Positions 1 to 9,652 of a stretch of 64,000 nt of DNA are shown here, piece by piece. The DNA comes from Verrucomicrobiota bacterium (GTDB lineage Bacteria; Verrucomicrobiota; Verrucomicrobiia; Limisphaerales; J093), in assembly GCA_029556615.1 (NCBI GenBank), contig JAKQDD010000138.1:1-64000 (forward strand), written 5' to 3'. The translations under genes and the position numbers were made by a program. The first letter of the stretch is position 1. Every line of letters begins with the position of its first letter. The notes under the pieces were generated by a model. That model was not told the origin of the DNA. It ran no database searches and saw only the letters and a program-made list of their open reading frames with translations.

Positions 1-136
1 CTGGGGTTTTGTGATGCCCTCAGAGCTTGCGACCGCCATGTAGCAAGGTCGCACCGTTCAACCGCCGGATGCGGAAAACCGCACGTCCGGTGGTGTGGGA
101 GGGTGCCGGGGCGCAATCCCCGGCACCCGACCCGAT
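1..136 (+). mobile_element. 3' end of a group II intron (domains V-VI), group IIC-like
   Basis: Positions 61-94 fold into a textbook 34-nt group II intron domain V: an outer stem (ACCGCCGGA with TCCGGTGGT), a 2-nt CG bulge on the 3' side at 84-85, an upper stem TGCGG/CCGCA and an AAAA tetraloop. The catalytic triad reads CGC with a G-U wobble, the form known from group IIC introns. Positions 98-133 form a domain VI hairpin (GGGTGCCGGGG with CCCCGGCACCC) with unpaired GA near its base that could hold the branch-point A. The intron would end at the AT at 135-136. Bases 1-60 would be the end of domain IV; no recognisable reverse transcriptase lies inside the window, so domains I-IV and any maturase must be to the left or lost. 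Group assignment is inferred from the triad. Confidence 0.8.
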
Positions 137-307
137 CAAAAACTGGCGTTCGCGCCAACCGCCCTTCGTCCCGCGCGAGAGCGTCGTGGAGTGCGGTGCC
201 GCGCTCCAAGCGGCACCGCTTTCGGGCGGGCGAGGGGGGATCCTGCACTGCCGTCCCAAATCCGCGCGCAAGCGTCCCTTGCGGCTGAACCTCCTGGGCT
301 GGACCAA

Positions 308-347
308 GCGCCTTGAATGGCGCGGGCGGTGTCGGCTCCGGGGTGCC
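308..347 (+). repeat. Partial copy of the 84-bp dispersed repeat
   Basis: The segment shares its core (CCTTGA, then GGCGCG, then GGTGTCGGCTCCGGGGTG) with the right half of the repeats at 17845-17928 and 25142-25225. It lies in the otherwise empty stretch between the intron end at 136 and the epimerase start at 393, where I see no gene. Confidence 0.5.
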
Positions 348-392
348 GTTCGGGGTTGACCCCAACCCTTGCCGCCCACCACCATCCTTCGC

Positions 393-1325
393 ATGCGAAT
401 TCTCGTCACTGGCGGCGCCGGCTTTCTCGGATCCCACCTCGTGGACCGGTTGATGGAACTGGACCACGACGTGCTTTGCCTCGATAATTACTACACCGGC
501 ACGAAGCGCAATCTCAGCCATTGGCTGGGCCATCCCCGCCTCGAACTGATCCGGCACGACATCACGGAGCCGATTCGCCTCGAGGTCGACCAGGTCTATC
601 ACCTCGCGTGTCCCGCCTCGCCCGTCCACTACCAGTTCAACTCGATCAAGACCGTGAAGACCAACGTGCTCGGGACCCTCAACATGCTGGGACTCGCCAA
701 ACGCGTCCGCGCCCGCTTCCTCCTCGCCTCGACCTCCGAGGTTTACGGCGATCCCGAGGTCCACCCCCAGACGGAGGACTATCGCGGCAACGTCAACTGC
801 ACCGGGATCCGCTCCTGCTACGACGAAGGCAAGCGCATGGCGGAAACGCTGACCTATGACTACCATCGGGCCCACGGACTCGATGTCCGCGTCGTGCGCA
901 TCTTCAACACGTACGGCCCGCGGATGCTTCCCAACGACGGACGGGTCGTCAGCAACTTCATCGTTCAGGCGCTCCGGGGCCAAGCGCTCACGATCTACGG
1001 CGATGGCTCCCAAACCCGCAGCTTCTGCTACGTCTCCGACCTCATCGAAGGGCTCCTCCGCTTGATGGCCAGCAACCACACCGAGCCGGTCAACATCGGT
1101 AACCCCAGGGAATACACCATCCTCGAGCTCGCCCAGGCGATCCAACAGCGGATCAACCCCGGAGCCGAACTCGAGTTCAAACCCCTGCCGCAGGATGATC
1201 CCCGACAGCGTCAGCCGGACATCGCCCGTGCCCGCGACTGGCTTGGCTGGGAGCCCACCGTCCCCCTGGACGAAGGCCTGAGCCGCACCATCGATTACTT
1301 TCGCGAGCGCCTTGACGCCGCCTGA
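393..1325 (+). CDS. UDP-glucuronate decarboxylase-like NAD-dependent epimerase (SDR)
   Basis: A 310-residue extended short-chain dehydrogenase, very close to UDP-xylose synthase/UDP-glucuronate decarboxylase. These cytoplasmic enzymes convert UDP-glucuronate to UDP-xylose for polysaccharide synthesis. The Rossmann motif GGAGFLG is at residues 7-13, and the catalytic pair is in SCYDEGK (Tyr143, Lys147). A STSEVYGD stretch and a conserved [10 protein letters not shown] segment are also typical. A TTG at 369 in the same frame would add eight residues, but the ATG at 393 puts the Rossmann fold at the usual distance from the N-terminus. No obvious partner gene for nucleotide-sugar use is adjacent. 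The family is certain; UXS specificity rather than another UDP-sugar epimerase is inferred from overall similarity. Confidence 0.9.
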   Translation: MRILVTGGAGFLGSHLVDRLMELDHDVLCLDNYYTGTKRNLSHWLGHPRLELIRHDITEPIRLEVDQVYHLACPASPVHYQFNSIKTVKTNVLGTLNMLGLAKRVRARFLLASTSEVYGDPEVHPQTEDYRGNVNCTGIRSCYDEGKRMAETLTYDYHRAHGLDVRVVRIFNTYGPRMLPNDGRVVSNFIVQALRGQALTIYGDGSQTRSFCYVSDLIEGLLRLMASNHTEPVNIGNPREYTILELAQAIQQRINPGAELEFKPLPQDDPRQRQPDIARARDWLGWEPTVPLDEGLSRTIDYFRERLDAA

Positions 1326-1344
1326 CCGCTGCTCGGCGACTTTT

Positions 1345-1373
1345 TTGACTTCCGGCGCGACCTGTGTCTTACT
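1345..1373 (+). promoter_or_regulatory. Possible sigma-70 promoter for the giant secreted protein gene
   Basis: TTGACT (1345-1350), a 17-bp spacer and CTTACT (1368-1373), with TGT just before it as an extended -10, sit about 65 bp upstream of the start at 1439. The -35 match is good and the -10 match weak. Prediction only. Confidence 0.3.
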
Positions 1374-1438
1374 CGGACTTGTGATTACGCTACAACGGCG
1401 CCGGTGAGCGGTTCGTTCCCGCCATACGAAGGTCTTTC

Positions 1439-4400
1439 ATGAAAGCATTCACGGATCATTCTCGATTTGGAACACCTCCGCAGGCCCGCCCCCATGACGT
1501 GGCCTGCACCCACCGAGGCCGCGGAAACGGAACACCGAGCTGCTGCCGGCACCTCGGTCGCCCCGGGCTCGCGCTAGCTCTGCTGGCTTTTCTGGCGGGG
1601 ATTGGGCCCTTGGGACGGGCCGAGGGAACGCCAGCGACGCTGCTCGAGGAGGCTTTCCCCGAGGTATATGCCCGGCACGTTGGACTCCAGAGCGCCGGGG
1701 AACCCGTCCCCATAGCGCCGCTATCAGCCCGCACGTGGGGGAACCCCAACCGGGTCCAGGTCGTCTTCTCCGCCGCCGTTTCCCCCGCGACGGCGACGAA
1801 CAAGGCCAACTACACGATCAGCCCGTCCGTGTCGGTGGCCAACGCCGAGTTGGGAGCCGACCCGTACACGGTTGTTCTGACCACGGGCGCGCTATCCGAT
1901 GCCGTGCAGCACACGCTGACGGTCAAGAACGTGCAGGACCTGGTTCTCCCACCCCACACCGTGCCCGCCAACCTCCCGGTGCCCATCCTCAAAGCCCAGG
2001 GCCTCATCACGCGGCACGTTTTCACTGGTATCCAGGGCAACTGGCTCAACAGCCTGACGAACGATGCCCGGTTCCCGGACAACCCCACGTACGGCGATTG
2101 GCCGGCCAGTCTCGAGGCGCCCGTCAACCAGGCCGATTACTACGGCAACCGCATCATCGGCTATCTCTGGCCTCCGGTGACCGGCGACTACCGTTTCTTC
2201 CTGGCGTCCGACAACCAGGGGGTACTCTATTTGAGCCCCGACGCCGCCCCGGGCAACAAGGTTGCCATCGCCAGCGTGCCGGATTCCACGGGCTCACGCC
2301 AGTGGAACGCCCTCGCCAGCCAGCGCTCCGACTACATCCGCCTCGAAGCCGGCCGGCGCTACTATCTTGAAGCCCTCATGGCCGAGTCCACGGGCAACGA
2401 TTGCCTGGCCGTTGCGTGGCGGATGCGCGGCATGCCAGGCCCCGCTGACGGCGACACGCCGATCCCCGGCGGCTTCCTGTCGTCCATCACCGCGTCCGCA
2501 CCGGCCGGCATTCTCGCTCAACCCGCGGACGTGACCGTCAACGAAGGCCAGCCGGCCACTTTTGGCGTCACCCCCAGCGGCACTCCGAGCTACAGCTACC
2601 AGTGGCGCCGCAACGGCAACGCGATCCCGGGAGCCAACGCCACCAACTACACGCTCACGGCGGTCCCCGTCGCCGACCACGCCGCGCTCTATTCGGTGAT
2701 TGTGAGCAACACGTTCAGCAGCGTCACCAGCCGGTCGGCCCGGCTGACGGTCGTCCCGGACCTCGCCCCGCCGACCCTGGTCAGCGTCGGGGGTGCAGCG
2801 ACCCTCGACAAGGTGCGTCTGGCCTTCTCCGAACCCCTCGAACGCACCGCTGCGGAGTCCGCGGCCCATTACGCGTTCGACGGCGGCCTGGGCGTCATCG
2901 ACGCCGTCCTGCTGACCGACGGCACCAACGTGGTGCTCACCACCACCCCCCAGGCTGGCGGCCGCACCTACGCGCTCACGATCACCGGCGTCACGGATGC
3001 CTCGGCAGCGCGCAACGCGCTGACCACGACCACCGCCTTCACCGCCTGGGTCCTGACCCGCGGCTTCGTCACTAGCGATTATTACCCCAATCTTAACGGC
3101 AGCGCCGTCAGTGATCTGACCAACAGCATGGTGTTCCCGGACGGTTACGCGAGCTCGTCGATCCTGCCCTCGCTCGAACGGGGCAGCATCGCGGATTACT
3201 ATGGGCAGCGCGTCACCGGTTGGCTTCTCCCCCCCACCACGGGCTACTACACATTCTACGCCGCCGGCGATGACCAGACGCTGTTCTCGCTCAGCCCCGA
3301 CGACGCGTCCGATCGAGCCGTGGCGCTGGCCTACACCTCAACCGCTACCGGGTGGCGCGTTTACAACGCCAGCGCCAGTCAAAAGTCCGCCCCGGTCTGG
3401 CTCATCGCGGGACAGCGGTACTTTCTCGAGGTGCTCCACAAGGAGATCTACGGTGGCGACCTCTTCAATGTGGCCTGGCAGATGCCCGGCCAAGCGGCCC
3501 CTGTCACCGGAGATCCGCCCATCCCCGGCGCCTACCTGGCCACCGCCGCCAACCCTGCCGGCATGACGCTTGCCGTCAGCGACCCCACCAATGTCGTCGT
3601 CGCCGAGTCGCTGTCGGCCTCCTTCACCGTCAAGGCCACCACGCCGTCGTCGCTCGTGTTCTACCAGTGGCAGCGCAACGGGACGGACATCCCGGGCGCC
3701 AACGCCGAGACCTACACCACGCCCCGGCTCTTGCGATCCGACACCGGCGCCCGGTACCAGTGTCTGGTGACCGTGCCCGGCGTGAGCGTCACCAGCCAGG
3801 CCGCCGCGGTCACCGTCACCGCCGACACCGCGCCGCCCCAGGTCGTCTCCGCCGCGGCGCTCTCCGCCAACACCAACATCGGACTCTGCTTCACGGAGTT
3901 GATGGACCCGACAACGGTCGCCAACCCCGCCAACTACCGGCTCGGCTCCGGGGGCCACGTCACGAGCGTGACCTTGCGTCCAGACGGCCGCAGCGTTTCC
4001 CTGGGAATCGACGCCTTCAGCTTCTTCGACGACACTCTTGAAGTTCGCAATCTCAAGGACTACGCCGGCAATGCCCTGTCCGGACCCGCCAACATCCCCG
4101 TCGCCGTGCTACCCCTCGAGGAGACCGACCTCGGCGGTCCGGGCGACCCCGTCATGGCCGGATCCACGTTCACCTGCGCCGGGGGGCAGTTCGACATGAC
4201 CGCCGGCGGCGGCGATTTCTGGAGCACCGCCGATCGCGGCCATTTCGTTTACGAGAGCCTCACCGGGGACTTTGATGTCGCGGTGCGACTCGAAACCTAC
4301 CAGGGGGCCAACACCTACTCCCGCGCGGGTCTGATGGCCCGCGAAAGCCTGCGCTCGGGCAGTCCCATGGTCAACGTCACCCTGTTCCCCGTCACCGGCG

Positions 4401-7400
4401 CGAACCGATACGAGACCCACTATCGCGCCACCGAGAACGCCGGGGTGGGAGGCTGGCCGGGCGCCAATTCCTACGGTTTTCCAGGGATCGGGGTGCCGTT
4501 GCCCAACGCCTGGGTGCGTCTGACGCGCACCAACACCACCTTCACCGCCTGGGCCTCCACCAACGGAACCGACTGGGTGCCTTTCTCACAGTTCGCCTTC
4601 ACTCTGGCCAACCGCGTGTTCGTCGGCATGGCGAGTTCCGCCCAGAACAACGCGGCTGGCGTTGTGACCCGGGTGGGGTACCGGGACTACCGGGGCGCAG
4701 CCGCGGCCTTCGGACCCGCCCAGCTGGATCTGGCCATCAAGCGCACCGCCGAACCCGATGCCGCCTACGCGCTCGACGATGTCTATCAGAGCGTCCCCAA
4801 CGGCGCACAGGCCATGGACCAAACCGCCAACCTGGCGACCCCGGCCTCCTTTGCCATCCGGGTTCAGAATGACGGCGCGGCGGATTCCGCGCCCGTCCTG
4901 CGCGCAGTCGAGGGCACCGGGACCGGCTGGACGATCGGTTATTGGCTCAACACCGACAACATCACGACGGCGATCACCAGCGCGGGCGGGTACACCAGCA
5001 GCCCCCTCGCCCCGGGCCAGGCCGCCGTCCTGCGAGTCGATCTCCAGCCCGGGGACCGTGTCCTCGGCGCCGCCCGCAAGAACACGACCATCACCGTCAC
5101 CACCGAGGGCTATACCCCTGGCGTGCGCGACGCCGTGCTCGCCGAAGCCGTCAACGACGTGAACTACCAGCCCGACCTCATGATCCGACGGTTCACCGAC
5201 GTGCTCTACGTGGGCGAAGGCATCTACAGCCCGACCGGGTCCGGCCAGGCGAAACGCATCCAACTGAACCCGTGCAGCGATGCCATCTACGCCTTCCGGC
5301 TGCGGAACGCGGGCAACCTGACCAACACGTTCCTCCTGACCGCCACGCCGACGTCAGCCCCATGGGCGGCCCGGTACTACGACGGCCTCACTGGCGAAGA
5401 GGATATCACGTCTGAAATCACTGCCGCCGGCGCCTACGTGACCCTGAGCCCGGGCGCCACCTGGGAGGGCCGGGTGCACGTCGTTCCCGGATCCACGGCG
5501 CTTTATGGCGGCGCCACCACGCTCACCATCACCGCCCGCTCGACGGCCAATCGCGACCGGACGGATGCTGTGACCGCGTCAACCTCGACCCCCGTCTTGA
5601 CCCAGACACCCCAACGCGCGGTCTACACCACCGACGACGACTTTGACCAAGGCGAACTCATCGGGACCGCCTTTGGCAGCAATGCCCTCACCCTGTCAAC
5701 GCGTTCGGTGACCCGGCCGTTCATCTGGGTGCCCAACTCCACCGACGGCACCGTCTCGAAAGTCGACACCCGCACCGGCAACGAACTCGCCCGCTACCGC
5801 GTCTGCCCGTCGGGTGTCACCGGGAATCCCTCGAGGACGACCATCGATCAGTACGGCAACTGCTGGGTCGCCAACCGCCAGTGCGCCACGGCGGTGAAGC
5901 TGGGGTTGATCGAGGAAGGGGAGTTTGTTGACCGCAACGGAAACGGTCTCGCCGACACGTCCCGGGACCTGGACCACGACGGCAGCATCACCGGTACCGA
6001 GCTCTTGCCGTGGGGCCAGGATGAATGCGTGCTCTTCGAGGTCGTCCTCATCCCGGGCAAGGAGGGCACCTTCGCCCCCGGCGCTTACACCGGTGGATAC
6101 GCCAACGATTACTGGAACCCCGGGCCCCGGGGCATGGCCATCGACTACGACGGCAATCTCTGGTGCGGCACGTGGGGCACCATGAAGTACTACTATATCA
6201 ACGGCCTGACGGGTGTCATCCAGGCCACGAACGACGTCTCCACCCCCGTGCCCCATCATCCGTACGGGGCGCTCATCGACTCTCACGGCAAGCTCTGGTC
6301 CTCCGGATACCACGAGACCATGTCCGTCAATAACGTCTTGTGCCTCGACCCCTCGACCGGCTGGAGCACGAACATCAACCTCGGCCATCGCACCTACGGC
6401 CTGGGCATCGACCACGATGACCACCTGTTCGTCGCCGGCTACGACAGCTCGGTTCTGACCCGGCTCAACGTGGTCACATTCGACCGCGACTGGACCGTGG
6501 CCGCCCCCTACCAGACGCGCGGCGTGGCCGTGACCGACGATGGCGACGTCTGGACCGCCAACTCGGGACCGGGCACCGTCACCCGCTACTCGAATGACGG
6601 CGCCTACAAGGCGACAATCCCCACAGGCTCCGTCCCCACGGGCGTCTCGGTCGACGCCGACGGCCAGGTCTGGGTCGCCAACAACGGCGACGAGTACATC
6701 CGGCGGATCAACCCCAAGACGGACACCGTCGACCTCACCAAGCGGATCGGCGGCAGCGTGCACTACGGCTACAGTGACATGACGGGCGTCATCGCCCGCA
6801 ACACGACCGCCCGATTCGGCACTTGGACCGTCACGCACGACGCCATCGTCGAGCTCACCCATTGGGGCGTCGTCTCCTGGAACGCCGTCGACCCCTCCGG
6901 CGACGGCGTCCGCGTCCGCGTTCGGAGCGCGAACCAATGCGATCTCTGGTCGGCATGGGAGTACGCCGCCAACGGCGTGGCCCTGACCCACACGCCGCCC
7001 GGACGCTACCTCCAGGTCGAGGTCGCCCTGACCTGTCCGGTCGGCGACCCCGCCCCGATCCTCGAAGACCTCACCATCGACCCGCTGCCGCAGCAGAATA
7101 CCGACGTCGCGCTCACGCTCAGCCCCGTCGTCGGATCCCTGGTCAACGATCACGGCGCGTCCTGGACGATCACGGCCCTCAACCGCGGCCTGACCGACGC
7201 CCGAGGGGTTGTCGTCAGCAACTGGTTCCCGGCCGGGTTCACCCTGCTCTCGGTTGCTCACTCGGCCGGCACCCTGATCCAGACCTCCGGGGTCGTCCGG
7301 TGCGACCTCGGGCTGCTCGAGGCGGGTTCCCATTTCACCGTGACCGTCACCGGCGTCTGGAATCAGGTGGGTCCATTCACCAACGCCGCCGCCGCATCCG

Positions 7401-8305
7401 TGTTCGATCGCGACACGAGCCCCGCGAACAACGCCGCCTTCGTGACCGGTGCGGTCCAAGTCAACCCTTGCCTGCCCCCGCCCGAAGGGTTGGCCGGCTG
7501 GTGGCCCGCCGAAGGCAATGCCGAGGACCTTGCCGGGTCCGTCAACGGCCAACTGGTCAACGGCGTCTCCTTCGCTCCCGGCAAGGTCGGCATGGCTTTC
7601 TCCTTCAGCGGCAACAGCACACGAGTTGACCTCGGACGCGTCGCCCCCGGCACGCGCTGGAGCCTCGAGGCCTGGGTCAATCTGTCCAGCCTCCCCAGCG
7701 GAAGACGGGCGATCTTCGGCTGCCACGCCGATTGTCGCGACTGGAGCCTCGTCATGAACGAGGGCGTTTGGGGGCTCAACGTGGGCTATGGCAGTTGCGT
7801 CAAGATCGTCAGCTCCGGCGTACGAGCCGTCGCCGGCACGTGGACGCATCTGGTCGGTACCTACGACGGCACCAACGCCACCATCTACGTCAACGGCGAG
7901 GCCATGAAAACCGAAGACGCCGCGGTCAACTACACCGGCAGTTCGTCCGGGCTCTGGATCGGCGGCAGCGTCTGTTGCGGCGAGTGGATCACCGGTCTCG
8001 TGGACGAGCCCTCGCTCTACAACCGCGCCCTCACCGCCGCCGAGGTGTTCGCCCTCTACGACAGCCAACGCTCCGGCAAATGCCAGGCCTCGTTCGCGCC
8101 CCTGTTGAGCATCGCCCGGATCCAGGGCGATCAGGTGACGTTGTCCTGGCCGGTCGCGGCCGTCGGGTTCCAGCTCGAGTCCACCCCCATGATCGGCCAG
8201 CCGTGGGAGCCTGTCCCGGAGCAGCCGACGCCCGTGGGGGACCAACTCACGGTGACCCTGGATGCCTCCGAGACGGTTCAATACTACCGGCTCAGAAAAC
8301 CATAG
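1439..8305 (+). CDS. Giant secreted multidomain protein (PA14, Ig-like, propeller, DUF11, LamG)
   Basis: A 2288-residue exported protein. A hydrophobic segment at about residues 43-60 acts as signal peptide after an unusually long polar N-terminus, so the real start may be internal. In order I see: PA14-like module (about 185-340), Ig-like module with W and C-terminal Y core (358-440), SbsA-like Ig module, second PA14-like module (540-700), second Ig-like module (708-794), a DUF1349-like concanavalin module (about 914-1087), CARDB-like stretches, an NHL/Vgb-type beta-propeller (about 1420-1787, repeated GxxWVAN motifs), a DUF11 module (1884-2004), a LamG module starting GLAGWWPAEGNAED (2017-2214), and a C-terminal beta domain ending FYRL-like (YYRLRKP). 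Such proteins are typical of Verrucomicrobiota and Planctomycetota surfaces. Role inferred as carbohydrate or surface binding; no catalytic domain was recognised. Confidence 0.9.
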   Translation: MKAFTDHSRFGTPPQARPHDVACTHRGRGNGTPSCCRHLGRPGLALALLAFLAGIGPLGRAEGTPATLLEEAFPEVYARHVGLQSAGEPVPIAPLSARTWGNPNRVQVVFSAAVSPATATNKANYTISPSVSVANAELGADPYTVVLTTGALSDAVQHTLTVKNVQDLVLPPHTVPANLPVPILKAQGLITRHVFTGIQGNWLNSLTNDARFPDNPTYGDWPASLEAPVNQADYYGNRIIGYLWPPVTGDYRFFLASDNQGVLYLSPDAAPGNKVAIASVPDSTGSRQWNALASQRSDYIRLEAGRRYYLEALMAESTGNDCLAVAWRMRGMPGPADGDTPIPGGFLSSITASAPAGILAQPADVTVNEGQPATFGVTPSGTPSYSYQWRRNGNAIPGANATNYTLTAVPVADHAALYSVIVSNTFSSVTSRSARLTVVPDLAPPTLVSVGGAATLDKVRLAFSEPLERTAAESAAHYAFDGGLGVIDAVLLTDGTNVVLTTTPQAGGRTYALTITGVTDASAARNALTTTTAFTAWVLTRGFVTSDYYPNLNGSAVSDLTNSMVFPDGYASSSILPSLERGSIADYYGQRVTGWLLPPTTGYYTFYAAGDDQTLFSLSPDDASDRAVALAYTSTATGWRVYNASASQKSAPVWLIAGQRYFLEVLHKEIYGGDLFNVAWQMPGQAAPVTGDPPIPGAYLATAANPAGMTLAVSDPTNVVVAESLSASFTVKATTPSSLVFYQWQRNGTDIPGANAETYTTPRLLRSDTGARYQCLVTVPGVSVTSQAAAVTVTADTAPPQVVSAAALSANTNIGLCFTELMDPTTVANPANYRLGSGGHVTSVTLRPDGRSVSLGIDAFSFFDDTLEVRNLKDYAGNALSGPANIPVAVLPLEETDLGGPGDPVMAGSTFTCAGGQFDMTAGGGDFWSTADRGHFVYESLTGDFDVAVRLETYQGANTYSRAGLMARESLRSGSPMVNVTLFPVTGANRYETHYRATENAGVGGWPGANSYGFPGIGVPLPNAWVRLTRTNTTFTAWASTNGTDWVPFSQFAFTLANRVFVGMASSAQNNAAGVVTRVGYRDYRGAAAAFGPAQLDLAIKRTAEPDAAYALDDVYQSVPNGAQAMDQTANLATPASFAIRVQNDGAADSAPVLRAVEGTGTGWTIGYWLNTDNITTAITSAGGYTSSPLAPGQAAVLRVDLQPGDRVLGAARKNTTITVTTEGYTPGVRDAVLAEAVNDVNYQPDLMIRRFTDVLYVGEGIYSPTGSGQAKRIQLNPCSDAIYAFRLRNAGNLTNTFLLTATPTSAPWAARYYDGLTGEEDITSEITAAGAYVTLSPGATWEGRVHVVPGSTALYGGATTLTITARSTANRDRTDAVTASTSTPVLTQTPQRAVYTTDDDFDQGELIGTAFGSNALTLSTRSVTRPFIWVPNSTDGTVSKVDTRTGNELARYRVCPSGVTGNPSRTTIDQYGNCWVANRQCATAVKLGLIEEGEFVDRNGNGLADTSRDLDHDGSITGTELLPWGQDECVLFEVVLIPGKEGTFAPGAYTGGYANDYWNPGPRGMAIDYDGNLWCGTWGTMKYYYINGLTGVIQATNDVSTPVPHHPYGALIDSHGKLWSSGYHETMSVNNVLCLDPSTGWSTNINLGHRTYGLGIDHDDHLFVAGYDSSVLTRLNVVTFDRDWTVAAPYQTRGVAVTDDGDVWTANSGPGTVTRYSNDGAYKATIPTGSVPTGVSVDADGQVWVANNGDEYIRRINPKTDTVDLTKRIGGSVHYGYSDMTGVIARNTTARFGTWTVTHDAIVELTHWGVVSWNAVDPSGDGVRVRVRSANQCDLWSAWEYAANGVALTHTPPGRYLQVEVALTCPVGDPAPILEDLTIDPLPQQNTDVALTLSPVVGSLVNDHGASWTITALNRGLTDARGVVVSNWFPAGFTLLSVAHSAGTLIQTSGVVRCDLGLLEAGSHFTVTVTGVWNQVGPFTNAAAASVFDRDTSPANNAAFVTGAVQVNPCLPPPEGLAGWWPAEGNAEDLAGSVNGQLVNGVSFAPGKVGMAFSFSGNSTRVDLGRVAPGTRWSLEAWVNLSSLPSGRRAIFGCHADCRDWSLVMNEGVWGLNVGYGSCVKIVSSGVRAVAGTWTHLVGTYDGTNATIYVNGEAMKTEDAAVNYTGSSSGLWIGGSVCCGEWITGLVDEPSLYNRALTAAEVFALYDSQRSGKCQASFAPLLSIARIQGDQVTLSWPVAAVGFQLESTPMIGQPWEPVPEQPTPVGDQLTVTLDASETVQYYRLRKP

Positions 8306-8316
8306 CGCCACCCTTC

Positions 8317-8351
8317 ACAGGCCGTTCTGCCTGTCGGGGGGCGATCCCCCC
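8317..8351 (+). other. Tandem intergenic hairpins after the giant gene
   Basis: Two short inverted repeats follow the stop codon: ACAGGC/GCCTGT (8317-8334) and GGGGGG/CCCCCC around CGAT (8336-8351). There is no T-run, so they could be a transcript-end structure or a REP-like remnant. Confidence 0.35.
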
Positions 8352-8464
8352 GCGCCAAAAGTAACTGTTGCCCGAGGAGGGCATCAAAACCGCATGCCGT
8401 TTTGCCTTGAGTTCTTTCCTGGATCGGGGCATGCTCATCAAGTCCCAACAGGCAGATCCCGCTT

Positions 8465-9580
8465 ATGAAGACGCTCCAACTTCTAGGGCTCGCCGCCGCA
8501 GCCCTCCTCCCGATCCCCGTTACGGCACAAGTGCAACTGCAACCCCTTTGGCAACTGGACCCGGGCTCCCGCCCGTATCTGCCCAATTACCCCGGCGACA
8601 ACAACCAGCGCAGCGTCGCCTACAATCCCACGACCGGGAATATCGCCCTCGTCAACCGCACCGGCGGCCTCAGCGTGAATATCCTCGACTGCGATACCGG
8701 TGTCGACCGGGGCTCCCTCAAGACCACCGGGATCTCTGGGGGCACGTACAGCCTCAGCCAGATCGCCATCGCGGAGGATGGCGCCATCTATGCCGCCAAT
8801 CTGGTCTCCAGCACCAGCGGCGCGAACCCCTTCAAGATCTACCGGTGGGCGAAGGAGGCCTGGAACACCGAGCCAACCCTGGTTTACTCCGGCGAAGTGG
8901 TCTCCGGCACCCGCTGGGGCGACAACATCGAGATCCGCGGCAGCGGCAACCAGACTCAAATCCTCCTCGGCCAGGGCGGCTCGGGCGTGGGGGAGCGTAT
9001 TGCCATCTTCACGACGTCCGACAACGGAACGAGCTTCTCGCCGACGGTCATGAGCCTCTCGGGCCAGGGCTTCGCTCCGGGGGATAGCCGTGGTGGGGTC
9101 GCCTTCGGCAATGACGACACCTTCTACGTGAAGAACACCGGTGGCACCACGCTCTACCACGGGACTTTCGACCTGGCGTCCTCGTCCGCGGTGCTGACTT
9201 CGGCCGCAACCCTATGGGACCCCATCGGTGCCTCCGGTTATGCCGCCATCGCCACGGAACTACAAGGAGAGGACCTCCTAGCGGCCATCAACTTCAACTC
9301 CGCTCCCAATCCCCAAAGCGTCCCGCAGAACGTCGTGTTGTTCTACGTCATTGATCCCTCGTCCCCCATCTTGCTTGACGTCAAACCGTTCATCGACCCA
9401 GGGATCCAGAACCTCAACGGCGCCGGGGCGGTGGGTTTTGGCGGCGGGAAGCTCATTGCGTTGGATACGAACAACGGATTACGCGCCTGGAACCTCATCC
9501 CGGAACCTCAGGTCTACGCATTCCTGAGCCTGGGTCTGGGCGCCTTGTGGTTCACCCGGCGCCCCCAGCGACGCTCCTGA
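8465..9580 (+). CDS. Secreted beta-propeller-like protein with PEP-CTERM sorting signal
   Basis: A 371-residue exported protein. The N-terminus has a clean signal peptide (Met-Lys, hydrophobic core, cleavage near TAQ at about residue 22). The mature part resembles DUF4623-type secreted proteins (LWQLDPGSRPYLP and AYNPTTGNIALVNR segments), probably a propeller. Residues 346-371 form a PEP-CTERM signal: PEP, a hydrophobic helix of about 15 residues, then RRPQRR. PEP-CTERM proteins are processed by exosortase and often accompany exopolysaccharide export; no exosortase gene is in this window. The position between large exported proteins fits a surface role. The DUF assignment is from memory of the family; the sorting signal is directly visible. 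Confidence 0.85.
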   Translation: MKTLQLLGLAAAALLPIPVTAQVQLQPLWQLDPGSRPYLPNYPGDNNQRSVAYNPTTGNIALVNRTGGLSVNILDCDTGVDRGSLKTTGISGGTYSLSQIAIAEDGAIYAANLVSSTSGANPFKIYRWAKEAWNTEPTLVYSGEVVSGTRWGDNIEIRGSGNQTQILLGQGGSGVGERIAIFTTSDNGTSFSPTVMSLSGQGFAPGDSRGGVAFGNDDTFYVKNTGGTTLYHGTFDLASSSAVLTSAATLWDPIGASGYAAIATELQGEDLLAAINFNSAPNPQSVPQNVVLFYVIDPSSPILLDVKPFIDPGIQNLNGAGAVGFGGGKLIALDTNNGLRAWNLIPEPQVYAFLSLGLGALWFTRRPQRRS

Positions 9581-9652
9581 ACCTCACGACCGTGACCGTC
9601 AAGAGGCGCACGCCTAAGCCGGGTTGCTGTGTGCGAGTGTATTGAAGAACCG

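Noticed and set aside
5696-8311. Long antisense open frame of 871 codons opposite the giant secreted protein
   Set aside because: Arg/Gly/Asp-rich composition without domains, fully antisense to a gene with clear modules; typical GC-rich shadow frame.
8420-8435. TGG-N10-GC spacing resembling a sigma-54 promoter before the PEP-CTERM gene
   Set aside because: Spacing fits but the -24 element is TGGATC rather than TGGCAC and no bendable enhancer site or regulator is visible.
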